Shown here: positions 17,338 through 26,355 of the stretch, piece by piece
Numbering within the stretch: position 1 is the stretch's first letter
How the letters are laid out: the number at the start of each line of letters is the position of its first letter
Translations under genes and position numbers: made by a program
The notes under the pieces: model-generated
Seen by the model: only the letters and a program-made list of their open reading frames with translations
Told to the model about the DNA's origin: nothing
Databases searched by the model: none
Origin: Thalassorhabdomicrobium marinisediminis
GTDB lineage: Bacteria; Pseudomonadota; Alphaproteobacteria; Rhodobacterales; Rhodobacteraceae
DNA: 64,000 bases
Assembly (NCBI RefSeq): GCF_003072065.1
Contig: NZ_QCYG01000006.1
Coordinates: 62,001 to 126,000 of the forward strand
Direction of reading: 5' to 3'

Positions 17338-18927
17338 TCAGGCCACGCGCGGGCGCAGGGTTTCCGCCTCGAACCGTTTGAGCAGCGGGCGCGCGGCCGG
17401 GCCGTAGCCCGCCCCGGTCAGCAGGTCGAGTTCAGGGAAAATTGCCGTGATCTCGGCGATGATCTCGGCCTCGAACGACCGGGTCGTCTGGGGGCCGGGC
17501 AGGAAGCTCTCGGTTGCCAGCCCTTCGGCATAGATCACCTGATGGCGGTCGAACAGGAGGTGCACATATTCCACTTCGCCGCCATCGATGCTGCGGATGC
17601 TGTGATCGTTCACAAGGTCGCGCGCGGCGATCAGCACTTCGGAATCGCCGAACAGAAGTTCCGCCCGGGCGTCCTCGACAAGGATGCGGTGCAGGGGCGA
17701 GACGCGCAGTTCCCCATGTTCACCCAAGGCGTTAGCCTTGATGCAGACCGGGGCCATCTTGCCCACCGCGGGCACGCTGCGCCGCCCGATCCACCGCACG
17801 GGGCGGGGCCCCTCATCGCGGGTCAGGACCATATCGCCGGGCACCAGCGCCTCAACCGGCCGTGGCCCCTGGGGCGTGCCGATCAGGGTTCCGGCCACGA
17901 AACAGGGAATTGTCTCGACCGTGACGAAGCCCACGTCGGTCTCGATGGTGGCACCGGCCGCGTTGGTCGATGCGATCTGGTAGGTGAAACTTGACGTCTC
18001 GAAGTCGCTGTCGGTCGTGATGTCGAAGGTGCCGTCGGCGTTGAGCTTCACCGTCTGGCCGGTGGTCAGCGTCACGGTCTGCCCCGCGGTCACCGCGATC
18101 CCGTTGATATGGGTGATCGTCAGCGTGCCGTTGGTGTTGTTGATGTCATTGCCCAGAACGTCCACCGTCTTGGTGACGCTGTCCTGCATGGTCACGTGGT
18201 CCTGTTCGGCGACCAGCTCGGTCTGGACCGAGTTCGCGGCGATCAGAAGGTTGGAATCATAGTTGCTGTCGGACACATCGGCGATGCCGATCCGGATCGA
18301 GTTCACCTCGCCCACGTTGACCGGAATGGTCAGGGTCATGGTGATCGTGAACCCGTCCATCTCGGTGTTGTATTGGTCGTAGGCGTTGTCCTGATACAGG
18401 TTTATGTTGTTGGTATCGTTGATCGAATTGATCGTCGTGCCGTTCTCGGTCACGGCAAGGGGCACCAGATTGCCGTTGATCCAGACCCCCACGGCGTCGT
18501 TGTAGATCGAATTGGTGTATTCGGGGTATTCTTCCGAGCTGAACACGAACTGCATGGTCATCGTGTCGTTCGTGGGGATGAAATCCACGTCGATATAGGA
18601 GGCATCGTAGGTATTGGTGCCGGCCAGCTCGTTAAACCCGGCTTCGTTGTTCTCGCCGCCGGAGTTGACCGAGGTGTTGGAGCGGAAGTTGGATTGCCTC
18701 CAGTTGTTGTTGGTGAACAGCGTGGCGCTGCCGGTGGACAGGATGACGCCGGTGTCGGCGGGCGTCACGTTGCCCGCAACTGCATCGCCGTTCGAGTAGA
18801 TCGCCGAAGAATAGCTCGACCCCGAATAGGACGCGCCGGTCACGGTCACGCCGTTGCCGAAAATGGTATTGGCCATCTGCATGGCCGTCGCATTGGTGTC
18901 GTAGGTCAGCTCTCTGCCTGCAACCAT
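17338..18927 (-). CDS. Choice-of-anchor L domain protein with C-terminal Hint domain
   Basis: A 529-residue, probably extracellular protein. Residues 1-235 are a choice-of-anchor-L type region (FGNGVTVTGASYSG, GVILSTGSA, FVFSSEEYPEYTN, GVWINGN); 240-340 resemble a cadherin/VCBS-like beta-sandwich with Thr/Asn-rich strands; from Cys342 (PCFVAGTLIGTPQGPR) runs a Hint domain with block-B His413 in SPLHRILV. Active-site Cys and His are intact, so autoprocessing is possible. There is no Sec signal peptide, in keeping with many such roseobacter proteins thought to leave by type I secretion (inference). Codon choice is Asn/Thr-rich and lower in GC than neighbours. Confidence 0.8.
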   Translation of the reverse strand: MVAGRELTYDTNATAMQMANTIFGNGVTVTGASYSGSSYSSAIYSNGDAVAGNVTPADTGVILSTGSATLFTNNNWRQSNFRSNTSVNSGGENNEAGFNELAGTNTYDASYIDVDFIPTNDTMTMQFVFSSEEYPEYTNSIYNDAVGVWINGNLVPLAVTENGTTINSINDTNNINLYQDNAYDQYNTEMDGFTITMTLTIPVNVGEVNSIRIGIADVSDSNYDSNLLIAANSVQTELVAEQDHVTMQDSVTKTVDVLGNDINNTNGTLTITHINGIAVTAGQTVTLTTGQTVKLNADGTFDITTDSDFETSSFTYQIASTNAAGATIETDVGFVTVETIPCFVAGTLIGTPQGPRPVEALVPGDMVLTRDEGPRPVRWIGRRSVPAVGKMAPVCIKANALGEHGELRVSPLHRILVEDARAELLFGDSEVLIAARDLVNDHSIRSIDGGEVEYVHLLFDRHQVIYAEGLATESFLPGPQTTRSFEAEIIAEITAIFPELDLLTGAGYGPAARPLLKRFEAETLRPRVA

Positions 18928-19223
18928 GGTCCCTCATCCTTCCCAAGATGAGACGAGCCAGACGGATGGGCCCCGCGCCGCGCGTGGGGTCCGGTATATA
19001 TTGGCCGACGTTGCGGCCTTTGAACCGCGTTGGGTCCGCTTGATGTCTGCCCTGCCTCGGGTCTGTCTTATTGGGGTATCTATAGGACGAGCGCCGCCAA
19101 ATCCGGTCGCGTTTTGCGCGGCTGACCTGCACGTAAGCCACGGAGTGTGTCGCATCTGACACATGCGGCAGGGTTTGCAACTTCCTGCGTGCATCGGCTA
19201 CCCCTGTGAAAACAGGAGAGCCC
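18928..19223. other. Divergent intergenic region between the Hint operon and dapE, with an 18-base palindrome
   Basis: No gene is seen. At 19146-19163 TGTGTC-GCATCT-GACACA forms a perfect 6+6 inverted repeat centred about 70 bases before dapE, a plausible operator. GGAG within CAGGAG lies five bases before the dapE ATG. On the minus strand this region must carry the promoter of the two-gene Hint unit; I cannot name a convincing -10/-35. Confidence 0.4.
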
Positions 19224-20366
19224 ATGACCGTCGATGCCACCGCCCTGACCGCCGATCTGATCCGTTGCCCCAGCGTCACCCCGACCGAGGGCGGCGCACT
19301 GCAATTGCTGGACGCGCTGCTGTCCGACGCCGGGTTCGAGACCGTGCGCGTCGACCGCAACGGCACGCCCAACCTGTTCGCCCGCTGGGGCGCACGCGGG
19401 GCCGCTCGCAGCTTCGGGTTCAACGGGCATACGGATGTAGTCCCGGTGGGGGACGCGGATGCCTGGACAGTTGACCCCTTCGGGGCCGAGCTGCGCGACG
19501 GGGTGCTGTATGGCCGCGGTGCGACCGACATGAAATCCGGGGTCGCGGCCTTCGTGGCGGCGGCCATCGACTTCGTGCGCGAGACACCGCCGGACGGGGC
19601 CATCATCCTGACCATCACCGGGGATGAGGAAGGGCCGGGCAAGGACGGCACGCTTGCGCTGCTCGACTGGATGCAAGAGCAGAGTGAGCGGATGAGCCAC
19701 TGCATCGTGGGAGAGCCCACCTGCCCCGAGACCATGGGCGAGATGATCAAGGTGGGGCGGCGCGGCTCTCTCACCGCGCACTTCACGGTGACCGGCAAAC
19801 AGGGGCATTCGGCTTATCCGCACCGTGCCAACAACCCGCTGCCCGCCATGGCGCGGCTGATGGACCGGCTGGCCAGCCACAAAATGGACGACGGCTCGGA
19901 GCATTTCGACCCGTCGACGTTGGCCGTGGTCACCATCGACACGGGCAACCCCGCGACCAATGTGATCCCGGCGGTGAGCCGCGCCAGCGCCAATGTGCGG
20001 TTCAACGATCTGCACAGCGGCGCGTCGGTCATCGCGTGGATGCAGGACGAGGTCGATGCCGTGGCGGCGGCCTTCGGTGTGGGGATCGATATGGATGTGC
20101 GTGTCTCGGGCGAGAGCTTCCTGACCCCGCCGGGGGAGCTGTCCGAGCTTGTGAGCGGCGCCGTGGCCTCGGTAACGGGGGTAACGCCAGTGCTGTCCAC
20201 GACGGGCGGCACCTCGGACGCGCGGTTTGTGAAGGATCACTGTCCGGTGGTGGAGTTCGGACTGGTCGGCAAGACCATGCATCAGGTTGATGAATGCGTG
20301 CCGGTGGAACAGATCGAACAGCTCAAGGCGGTCTATGGCCGGGTGCTGCGCGACTATTTCGGGTGA
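19224..20366 (+). CDS. dapE: Succinyl-diaminopimelate desuccinylase
   Basis: Removes succinate from N-succinyl-LL-diaminopimelate, late in lysine/peptidoglycan precursor synthesis. The 380 residues belong to metallopeptidase family M20 and show the di-zinc ligands and catalytic acids: His in [12 protein letters not shown], bridging Asp in [10 protein letters not shown], catalytic Glu in [12 protein letters not shown], Glu in VGEPT and a C-terminal His in KTMHQVDE. Start [10 protein letters not shown] at 19224 with CAGGAG upstream. Followed by repeat copy B and rnr on the same strand. Confidence 0.96.
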   Translation: MTVDATALTADLIRCPSVTPTEGGALQLLDALLSDAGFETVRVDRNGTPNLFARWGARGAARSFGFNGHTDVVPVGDADAWTVDPFGAELRDGVLYGRGATDMKSGVAAFVAAAIDFVRETPPDGAIILTITGDEEGPGKDGTLALLDWMQEQSERMSHCIVGEPTCPETMGEMIKVGRRGSLTAHFTVTGKQGHSAYPHRANNPLPAMARLMDRLASHKMDDGSEHFDPSTLAVVTIDTGNPATNVIPAVSRASANVRFNDLHSGASVIAWMQDEVDAVAAAFGVGIDMDVRVSGESFLTPPGELSELVSGAVASVTGVTPVLSTTGGTSDARFVKDHCPVVEFGLVGKTMHQVDECVPVEQIEQLKAVYGRVLRDYFG

Positions 20367-20382
20367 TTGGCGCTTGATGCAA

Positions 20383-20449
20383 TGGGGGAGGGGGCGCTGC
20401 CCCCGTCGCTGCGCGACTCCCCCGAGGTATTTTTGCACCAGAGAAGAAT
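20383..20449 (+). repeat. GC-hairpin / GGTATTTTT intergenic repeat, copy B
   Basis: GGGGGAG pairs with the later CTCCCCC region, with a nested GGGGGC-GCTG-CCCCC hairpin and GTCGCTGCGCGAC; then AGGTATTTTTGCACCAGAGAAG. The T-tract after a strong hairpin also makes it a possible terminator for dapE. It ends 40 bases before the rnr start. Same layout as copies A, C and D. Confidence 0.65.
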
Positions 20450-20488
20450 AGGCCTGCCCTTGCGGCTGTGGCGTGCTACCTCATGCCC

Positions 20489-22741
20489 ATGACACGTATA
20501 CCTTCAAAGACCGAAATCCTTGACTGGATTGCCGAGAATCCCACCAAAGCCGCCAAACGCGATATCGCCAAGGCCTTCGGCATCAAGGGCGCCGCCCGGA
20601 TCGACCTGAAACGGCTGCTGCGCGAGCTGGAGGACGAGGGCAAGCTGGCCAAGCGCAAATCGTCCTACCGTGATGCGAACGCGCTGCCGCCGGTGGCGGT
20701 GTTGCAGATCACCGGCACGGATGGCGACGGCGATCTGTTTGCGCGCCCGCTGGAATGGGCCGGTGAGGGTGAGGCGCCGCGCATCCTGATGCAGATGAAA
20801 GACGGGGAGCCCGCACTGGGCGACGGCGACCGCGTGCTGGGGCGTTTGACTGAGGTGGCGGGCGAGGATCACGCCTATCGCGCGCGGCTGATCCGCCGCA
20901 TCGGAACCAATCCGCTGCGCATTCTGGGGGTGTTCCGGGCTGGCTCGGAAGGGGGGCGTATTCTGCCCGTGGACAAGGGTTCGCAGAAGGAGTGGACGGT
21001 CGCCGCCGATGCCACGGACGGCGCGAAGGATGGCGAATTGGTGGAGGCCGAACAGGCCGGCCCCAAGGGGCGCATGGGTCTGCCGAAGGCCCGCGTCGTG
21101 GCGCGGCTGGGCGATCCGTCGCAGCCGCGCGCGGTCTCGCTCATCGCGATCCACCAGCACGACATTCCTGACCATTTCCCCGATGAGGTGATCGCCGAGG
21201 CCGACCGTGCTAAGCCCGCCGGACTGCAAGGGCGTGAGGATCTGCGCCATCTGCCGCTGGTCACCATCGACCCGTCGGATGCGCGCGACCACGACGACGC
21301 TTGCTGCGTGATCCCCCGCGCGGACGGCGGGTTCGCCCTGTGGGTCGCGATTGCCGATGTGGCGCACTACGTCACGCCGGGGTCGGCGCTGGACCGTGAG
21401 GCCCGCAAGCGCGGCAATTCCACCTATTTCCCCGACCGCGTTGTGCCGATGTTGCCCGACCGGCTGTCGGGGGACCTGTGTTCGCTGCACGAAGGGGTGC
21501 CCCGCGCCTGTATCGCGGTGGAGATGCAGGTGGATGAATTCGGTGTGAAAACCTCGCAACGGTTCGTGCGCGGGCTGATGACCTCGCCTGCGTCGCTGAA
21601 CTACGAAGAGGTGCAGGCCGCCATGGATGGCGACGTGAACGAGAAGGTGGCCCCGCTGCTCGATGACGTAATCCGCCCGCTCTACGCCTGTTACGAGGCG
21701 TTGACCCGCGCGCGTGCCAAGCGCCAGCCGCTGGAACTGGACCTGCCCGAGCGGAACATCGTGCTCAACGACGAGGGTGAGGTGGTCGACGTGGCGTTCA
21801 AGGAGCGTCTGGACGCGCACCGGCTGATCGAGGAGTTCATGGTGCTTGCCAATGTGGCCGCGGCGGAAACGCTGGTCGCCAAGAAGTCGCCGCTGCTGTT
21901 CCGCGTCCATGAAGAGCCCACGCGCGAGAAAATGGATGCCCTGCGCGAGACCGCGGAGGCGGCAGGGCTGGTGCTGGCCAAGGGTCAGGTGTTGCAGACC
22001 GCGCACCTCAACCGGTTGTTGGCGCAGGCCGAGAACACCGACCATGCGGAGCTGATCAATATCGCCACCCTGCGGTCGATGACGCAGGCTTACTACAACC
22101 CCGAGAACTTCGGGCACTTCGGGTTGGCGCTGAAGGCCTATGCGCATTTCACCTCTCCCATCCGGCGCTATTCGGACCTGATCGTGCATCGCGCACTGAT
22201 CTCGGCCCATGGCTGGGGGGATGACGGGTTGACGCCCGAGATCGAAGAAAGGCTGCCCGCCATTGCCGAGGCGATTTCGGACACCGAGCGGCGCTCCATG
22301 CTGGCCGAGCGGGACACCACCGACCGGTATCTCGCGGCCTATCTCAGCGACCATGTGGGCACGGTCATGTCCGGCCGGATCAGCGGCCTCGCCAAGTTCG
22401 GCGTCTTCGTGAAGCTGGATGAGACGGGGGCCGACGGAATGATCCCGATCCGCAACCTCGGGGCCGAGTATTTCCGCTATGACGCGGATGAGCAGACCCT
22501 CACCGGCAGCGACAGCGGGCTGGTGATCGGCCTTGGGGTGCCAGTGACGGTGAAGCTGGTCGAGGCTGCGCCGGTGACCGGCGGGCTGATCGTCGATCTG
22601 GTCGAGATCGACGGCGAGGCGCCCCCGCGTGGCAAAGGGCCGAAGGGCAAGGGGCGCGGCGGCTCCCCCCGTCGCAAAGCTGCGAAGGGCCGTAAGAAGG
22701 CCGCAAAGACCGCCCGAAAGGTCAAGCGCACACGCTCCTGA
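20489..22741 (+). CDS. rnr: Ribonuclease R (3'-5' exoribonuclease)
   Basis: Degrades structured RNA processively in the 3'-5' direction. 750 residues: an N-terminal winged helix (about 1-60), cold-shock domains, the RNB catalytic domain with the metal-binding block TIDPSDARDHDDA, a C-terminal S1 domain (GTVMSGRISGLAKFGVFVKL) and a Lys/Arg-rich tail (KGKGRGGSPRRKAAKG), all in the order of the RNase R family. Start MTRIPSKTEIL at 20489; two slightly earlier Mets (20468, 20483) cannot be excluded because no ribosome site is visible. Confidence 0.95.
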   Translation: MTRIPSKTEILDWIAENPTKAAKRDIAKAFGIKGAARIDLKRLLRELEDEGKLAKRKSSYRDANALPPVAVLQITGTDGDGDLFARPLEWAGEGEAPRILMQMKDGEPALGDGDRVLGRLTEVAGEDHAYRARLIRRIGTNPLRILGVFRAGSEGGRILPVDKGSQKEWTVAADATDGAKDGELVEAEQAGPKGRMGLPKARVVARLGDPSQPRAVSLIAIHQHDIPDHFPDEVIAEADRAKPAGLQGREDLRHLPLVTIDPSDARDHDDACCVIPRADGGFALWVAIADVAHYVTPGSALDREARKRGNSTYFPDRVVPMLPDRLSGDLCSLHEGVPRACIAVEMQVDEFGVKTSQRFVRGLMTSPASLNYEEVQAAMDGDVNEKVAPLLDDVIRPLYACYEALTRARAKRQPLELDLPERNIVLNDEGEVVDVAFKERLDAHRLIEEFMVLANVAAAETLVAKKSPLLFRVHEEPTREKMDALRETAEAAGLVLAKGQVLQTAHLNRLLAQAENTDHAELINIATLRSMTQAYYNPENFGHFGLALKAYAHFTSPIRRYSDLIVHRALISAHGWGDDGLTPEIEERLPAIAEAISDTERRSMLAERDTTDRYLAAYLSDHVGTVMSGRISGLAKFGVFVKLDETGADGMIPIRNLGAEYFRYDADEQTLTGSDSGLVIGLGVPVTVKLVEAAPVTGGLIVDLVEIDGEAPPRGKGPKGKGRGGSPRRKAAKGRKKAAKTARKVKRTRS

Positions 22742-22748
22742 TTTGGTG

Positions 22749-23234
22749 CTAGCGCAGCGGCATCTCTTCGCAGGTGTCGCCGCGCATGCAGGCTTCGACG
22801 CGCGCGACGTCCTCGGGTGACGGGCGCACGAAGGTCTTCTCGAAGCAGGGGCCGACGGAGAGGGAATAGCCGTTGTCGACCATTTCCACAAAGGCGAGGG
22901 TTTCATCGCCTGTTTCGGGCAGGGCACCGCACCACGCGGCGAGGCAGTCGAACTCAAGATCGACGGTCAGGGCCGGTGCGGAGGTGAAACCGTCAGCCCC
23001 CAGATATTCGCCGGTGAACTGTGCTTCGGTCCGCCGGATGTCGGGCCGGTTGATGTCCGTGCTGGTCTGGGGTGGCATGTCGAAGCTGAAGCTGCCCAGC
23101 AGGACGACGTAGCGTTCTTCCGCATCCGAGGCTTGCTGGAAGGCACGCGCCACGTCAGACGGCAGACAGGACAGCGCACTGGCCTGTCCGGCGGTAAGGG
23201 TGGCGCAAAGGGCGGCAAGGATCAGGTGTTTCAT
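22749..23234 (-). CDS. Secreted hypothetical protein, Cys-rich
   Basis: A 161-residue protein with a clear Sec signal peptide (MKHLILAALCATLTAGQASA, cleavage after ASA). The mature part has an even number of Cys, including CLAAWCGALP and a C-terminal CMRGDTCEEMPLR, which suggests periplasmic disulfides. I do not recognise a family. Start at 23234 begins the signal peptide; a Met nine codons earlier would disrupt it. Convergent with rnr and downstream of rppH. Confidence 0.7.
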   Translation of the reverse strand: MKHLILAALCATLTAGQASALSCLPSDVARAFQQASDAEERYVVLLGSFSFDMPPQTSTDINRPDIRRTEAQFTGEYLGADGFTSAPALTVDLEFDCLAAWCGALPETGDETLAFVEMVDNGYSLSVGPCFEKTFVRPSPEDVARVEACMRGDTCEEMPLR

Positions 23235-23318
23235 GATCGAAGCATTCCCGTTCCGCGTCATCGGCGCAAGGGTGCTTCGGCACTGCCCTGCGTTTGGGCG
23301 GATCGCTGCGGACGCGCC

Positions 23319-23813
23319 CTAAAGCCGGTCGCGGAAGGCGTCGAGCACCTTGGCGTAAACGTCGCGCTTGAACGGCACAATATGCGCAAGCAGATCCTCG
23401 GGCGCCATCCATTTCCAGCGCGAGAATTCCTGATCCGGCTGTTCGATGTCGATCTGGGCATCTTCACCCTTGAACCGCAGCAGAACCCACTTCTGTTCCT
23501 GCCCGCGATAACGCCCCTTCCATATATTCGGCACGATCCGGTGCGGCAGATCATAGGGGAGCCAGTCACCGGTTTCGGCTTCGATCTCGACCAGATCGGA
23601 CGTGATTCCCGTTTCCTCGGCCAGTTCGCGCAGGGCGGCGGTGCGCAGGTCTTCGCCTGCGTCGATGCCGCCCTGTGGCATTTGCCATGCATCCGTGTCG
23701 CGGTCCACGCGCTGGCCCACGAAGACCTTGCCCTCCGCGTTAACCACCATCACACCCACGCAGCGCCGGTAGGGCAGCTTTGCGATGTCCTCAGCCGTCA
23801 GGGTCTTTGCCAT
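23319..23813 (-). CDS. rppH: RNA pyrophosphohydrolase (Nudix)
   Basis: Removes pyrophosphate from 5'-triphosphorylated mRNA, which triggers RNase E-dependent decay. The 164 residues show a complete Nudix box, [20 protein letters not shown] followed by TGI, and the RppH-type start [22 protein letters not shown]. It is the last gene of the minus-strand run from rsfS, 20 bases after ctpA. Confidence 0.93.
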   Translation of the reverse strand: MAKTLTAEDIAKLPYRRCVGVMVVNAEGKVFVGQRVDRDTDAWQMPQGGIDAGEDLRTAALRELAEETGITSDLVEIEAETGDWLPYDLPHRIVPNIWKGRYRGQEQKWVLLRFKGEDAQIDIEQPDQEFSRWKWMAPEDLLAHIVPFKRDVYAKVLDAFRDRL

Positions 23814-23833
23814 GTCTCGCCCGATCCGGATGT

Positions 23834-25177
23834 TTATTTGTCGACGTTCGGACCGAGGGCCGACAGGCCCTTGAGGATATCGATGGCATAGGCCAGTTGA
23901 TAATCCTCCTCGCGCAGCTTGGCCGCCTCTTCCGCGCGCAGGCGGTCGGCTTCGATCTGCTCAATCTCGTCGTCGGACAGGCTGTCGTTGTCCAACGCGC
24001 CGCGCAGGTTGGCCTCGGAGCGCAGGAAGGCGGGGTTGGTCTCTTCTTCCTCGGTCTCCTCGTTCGGGTCCCGCCGGGGCTGTTCGACAATGATATCGGG
24101 CGAGATGCCAAGCGCCTGAATCGAGCGGCCCGACGGGGTGTAATAGCGGGCGGTGGTCAAGCGCATGGCGCTTTCGCCGCGCAATGGCATGACCGTTTGC
24201 ACCGATCCCTTGCCGAAGGACTTCGTGCCGATGACGATGGCGCGGCGGTGGTCCTGAAGCGCACCGGCGACGATCTCAGAGGCCGAGGCCGAGCCGTTGT
24301 TGATCAGCACCACGATGGGCAGCCCCTCGGCCAGATCCCCTTCGCGGGCGTTCCAGCGCTGCCCCTGCGACGGGCTGCGGCCGCGGGTCGAGGTGATCTC
24401 GCCGGCGTCAAGGAAAGCATCGGACACGGCAACCGCCTGATTCAGCAGCCCGCCGGGGTTGTTGCGCAGGTCGATGACGAAACCGTTGACGTTTTCGATC
24501 CCGCCCGCCGCTTCGACCTGTTCGGCCAGTTGCTCTTCCAGGCTGGGGTAGGTCTGGTCGCTGAAGGTCACGATCCGCAGCACCACGGTCTCTCCTTCGA
24601 CGCGGCTGCGCACGGCGGTCAGCGTGATCGTGTCGCGGATCAAGGATACGTCAAACGGCTCGACCCCCTCGCGCACCACGGTGATCACGATCTCAGAGCC
24701 CACCGGCCCGCGCATCATGTCGACCGCCTTGTCCAGCGTCAGACCCAGCAGGTTCTCGCCGTCCACGGCGGTGATAAAATCGCCCGCTTCGATGCCCGCC
24801 TCGGCGGCAGGGGTGCCATCGATGGGTGAGACGACCTTCACAAACCCTTCTTCCTGCGTGACCTCGATCCCGAGGCCGCCAAACTCGCCCCGGGTGGATT
24901 CGCGCATGTCGGCGGCATCATCGGGGGACAGGTAGCTTGAGTGCGGATCGAGCGAGGTGAGCATTCCGTCGATCGCCGCCTCGATCAGCGCAGCCTCATC
25001 AACCTCTTCCACGTATTGCGCGCGAATTCGCTCAAAGATGTCGCCAAACAGGTCAAGCTGTTCGTAAACGCTGGCGTTGTTCTGTGCTTCCTGGGCGATC
25101 AGCGGGCCCGCGACCTGCGTGGTGGCAATCGCCCCCATCAAAATCCCGCCCGTCGCGGCCATTGCAAATTTCTTCAT
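23834..25177 (-). CDS. ctpA: Carboxyl-terminal processing protease, S41 family
   Basis: Periplasmic Ser/Lys protease that trims or degrades envelope proteins. 447 residues: an N-terminal signal/anchor ([20 protein letters not shown]), a PDZ domain ([21 protein letters not shown]), and a catalytic S41 domain with the nucleophilic Ser in [13 protein letters not shown] and the Lys in [11 protein letters not shown]. The C-terminal 90 residues are acidic. Start at 25177 is supported by GGGA upstream; starts at 25192, 25195 or 25228 (overlapping the envC stop) are possible. Lies between envC and rppH, the usual alphaproteobacterial order. Confidence 0.93.
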   Translation of the reverse strand: MKKFAMAATGGILMGAIATTQVAGPLIAQEAQNNASVYEQLDLFGDIFERIRAQYVEEVDEAALIEAAIDGMLTSLDPHSSYLSPDDAADMRESTRGEFGGLGIEVTQEEGFVKVVSPIDGTPAAEAGIEAGDFITAVDGENLLGLTLDKAVDMMRGPVGSEIVITVVREGVEPFDVSLIRDTITLTAVRSRVEGETVVLRIVTFSDQTYPSLEEQLAEQVEAAGGIENVNGFVIDLRNNPGGLLNQAVAVSDAFLDAGEITSTRGRSPSQGQRWNAREGDLAEGLPIVVLINNGSASASEIVAGALQDHRRAIVIGTKSFGKGSVQTVMPLRGESAMRLTTARYYTPSGRSIQALGISPDIIVEQPRRDPNEETEEEETNPAFLRSEANLRGALDNDSLSDDEIEQIEADRLRAEEAAKLREEDYQLAYAIDILKGLSALGPNVDK

Positions 25178-25227
25178 CCAAGTCTTTCCCATCATCACGT
25201 TCGGCCAAATCGGCCAGCGGTCTTTCA

Positions 25228-26355
25228 TCACGGGCGGGCGCGTTCGAATGCGAACCACTCTGCCGGGTCGACGACACTCTGCATGTCTCTGACCTCGAGA
25301 TAAAGCGTTTCGGTGCGCTGACCGGCGGATCCCTGCGCGCTTTCGGTCAAAATATCTTGAGCCTGCGTCACCGCGCCCCCCATCAGCCCGACCGGCGTGC
25401 CCTCGGGCAGGATCTGCCCGGCCTCGCCAAAGGCCTCGGCCAGTCCGGCGATGACCCAAAGCGTGCCGGCGGCAGGTTCAAGAATGACCACGGTGCCATA
25501 ATCCAGCAGCGGCCCCGCATAGCGCACCGTCGCCGCAACCGGCGTGGTGACAAGCGCACGGGGGCGGGTCGAGATCAGGATGCCGGGGCGGGCGATACCG
25601 GCGGAATCCGGTTCGTTGAAACGGCGGATCACCTGACCATCCACGGGCAAGGGAAGACCGCCGCGGATCGCATCCGCTTCGGGGCCGCCGCTGACTTGCG
25701 TTTCCGTCAACCCGCTGGCGAAGGCGGTGAGCGTTTCGGAGCTGGCCAGCAGCACGGCGGTCTGCACCGGATCGTCGGCGAAGCGCCGGGGCAGGTCGGT
25801 GCGGTCGGCGATGGCAGCGCTCAGGGCGGCACGCGCAGCCTGCGCCCCGGCCAGCCCCTCTTCCAGCACCGACAGCGCGTCGTTCTGCAAACCCTGCAGC
25901 ACCGCCACCTCGTCCAGCTGGTCGCGCAGGGCGGTCACCTTGTCCTGTAGCGCAGGCGTCACATCGGCCAGCATCATGCCCGAGCGCGCGGTGCCTGTGG
26001 GGCCGGAGGGGTGCAGCAACAGGATCGGCGTCGGGGCGCGGCCCATGGTCTGCAACACGCCCAGCAGGCGCGCAACCTCGTCCGAGCGGGCATTGAGATC
26101 GCCTTCCAGCGTGCGCTGCCGGATCGCCGCGCGGCGCAACCCGTCGCGCAATGCGGCCAGCCCGTCTTCATAGGCCTGCACCGTCTGGGTCAGCGCGGCC
26201 ACCCGGTCGGACCGTGCGGTGGCCGCTTCAAGCGCGGTCTGCGCCTCTTGCAGGCGCGCGGCGGCCATCTGCGCCGCCTCGGCCGGGGTCGGGGCGGGCG
26301 TCTGGGCCGCCAGCGGGCTCGCCAGCAGCGCACCTATCAGGGCAAGCACCCTCAC
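25228..26355 (-). CDS. envC: Murein hydrolase activator EnvC-like (degenerate LytM)
   Basis: Periplasmic regulator of amidases in cell separation. 375 residues: signal peptide (MRVLALIGALLASPLAAQ), a long Ala-rich coiled-coil (20-220), then a C-terminal LytM/M23-like domain. The zinc ligands of active M23 peptidases are absent (no HxH; the equivalent segment reads TLYLEVRD), as expected for an activator rather than an enzyme. The GTG start overlaps the gpmI stop (GTGA). Upstream of ctpA in the same run. Confidence 0.85.
   Translation of the reverse strand: MRVLALIGALLASPLAAQTPAPTPAEAAQMAAARLQEAQTALEAATARSDRVAALTQTVQAYEDGLAALRDGLRRAAIRQRTLEGDLNARSDEVARLLGVLQTMGRAPTPILLLHPSGPTGTARSGMMLADVTPALQDKVTALRDQLDEVAVLQGLQNDALSVLEEGLAGAQAARAALSAAIADRTDLPRRFADDPVQTAVLLASSETLTAFASGLTETQVSGGPEADAIRGGLPLPVDGQVIRRFNEPDSAGIARPGILISTRPRALVTTPVAATVRYAGPLLDYGTVVILEPAAGTLWVIAGLAEAFGEAGQILPEGTPVGLMGGAVTQAQDILTESAQGSAGQRTETLYLEVRDMQSVVDPAEWFAFERARP

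Noticed and set aside
19146-19163. PpsR/CrtJ site (TGT-N12-ACA) suggesting photosynthesis control
   Set aside because: The usual TGTC...GACA inner bases are absent and no photosynthesis gene is in the window.
20504-22957. 817-residue open frame on the minus strand
   Set aside because: It lies antisense to rnr, has no recognisable domain and follows from the GC bias of the third codon position in rnr.
25228-26355. Active M23 endopeptidase
   Set aside because: The zinc-binding His residues, including HxH, are missing; the coiled-coil plus degenerate LytM layout fits EnvC-type activators.
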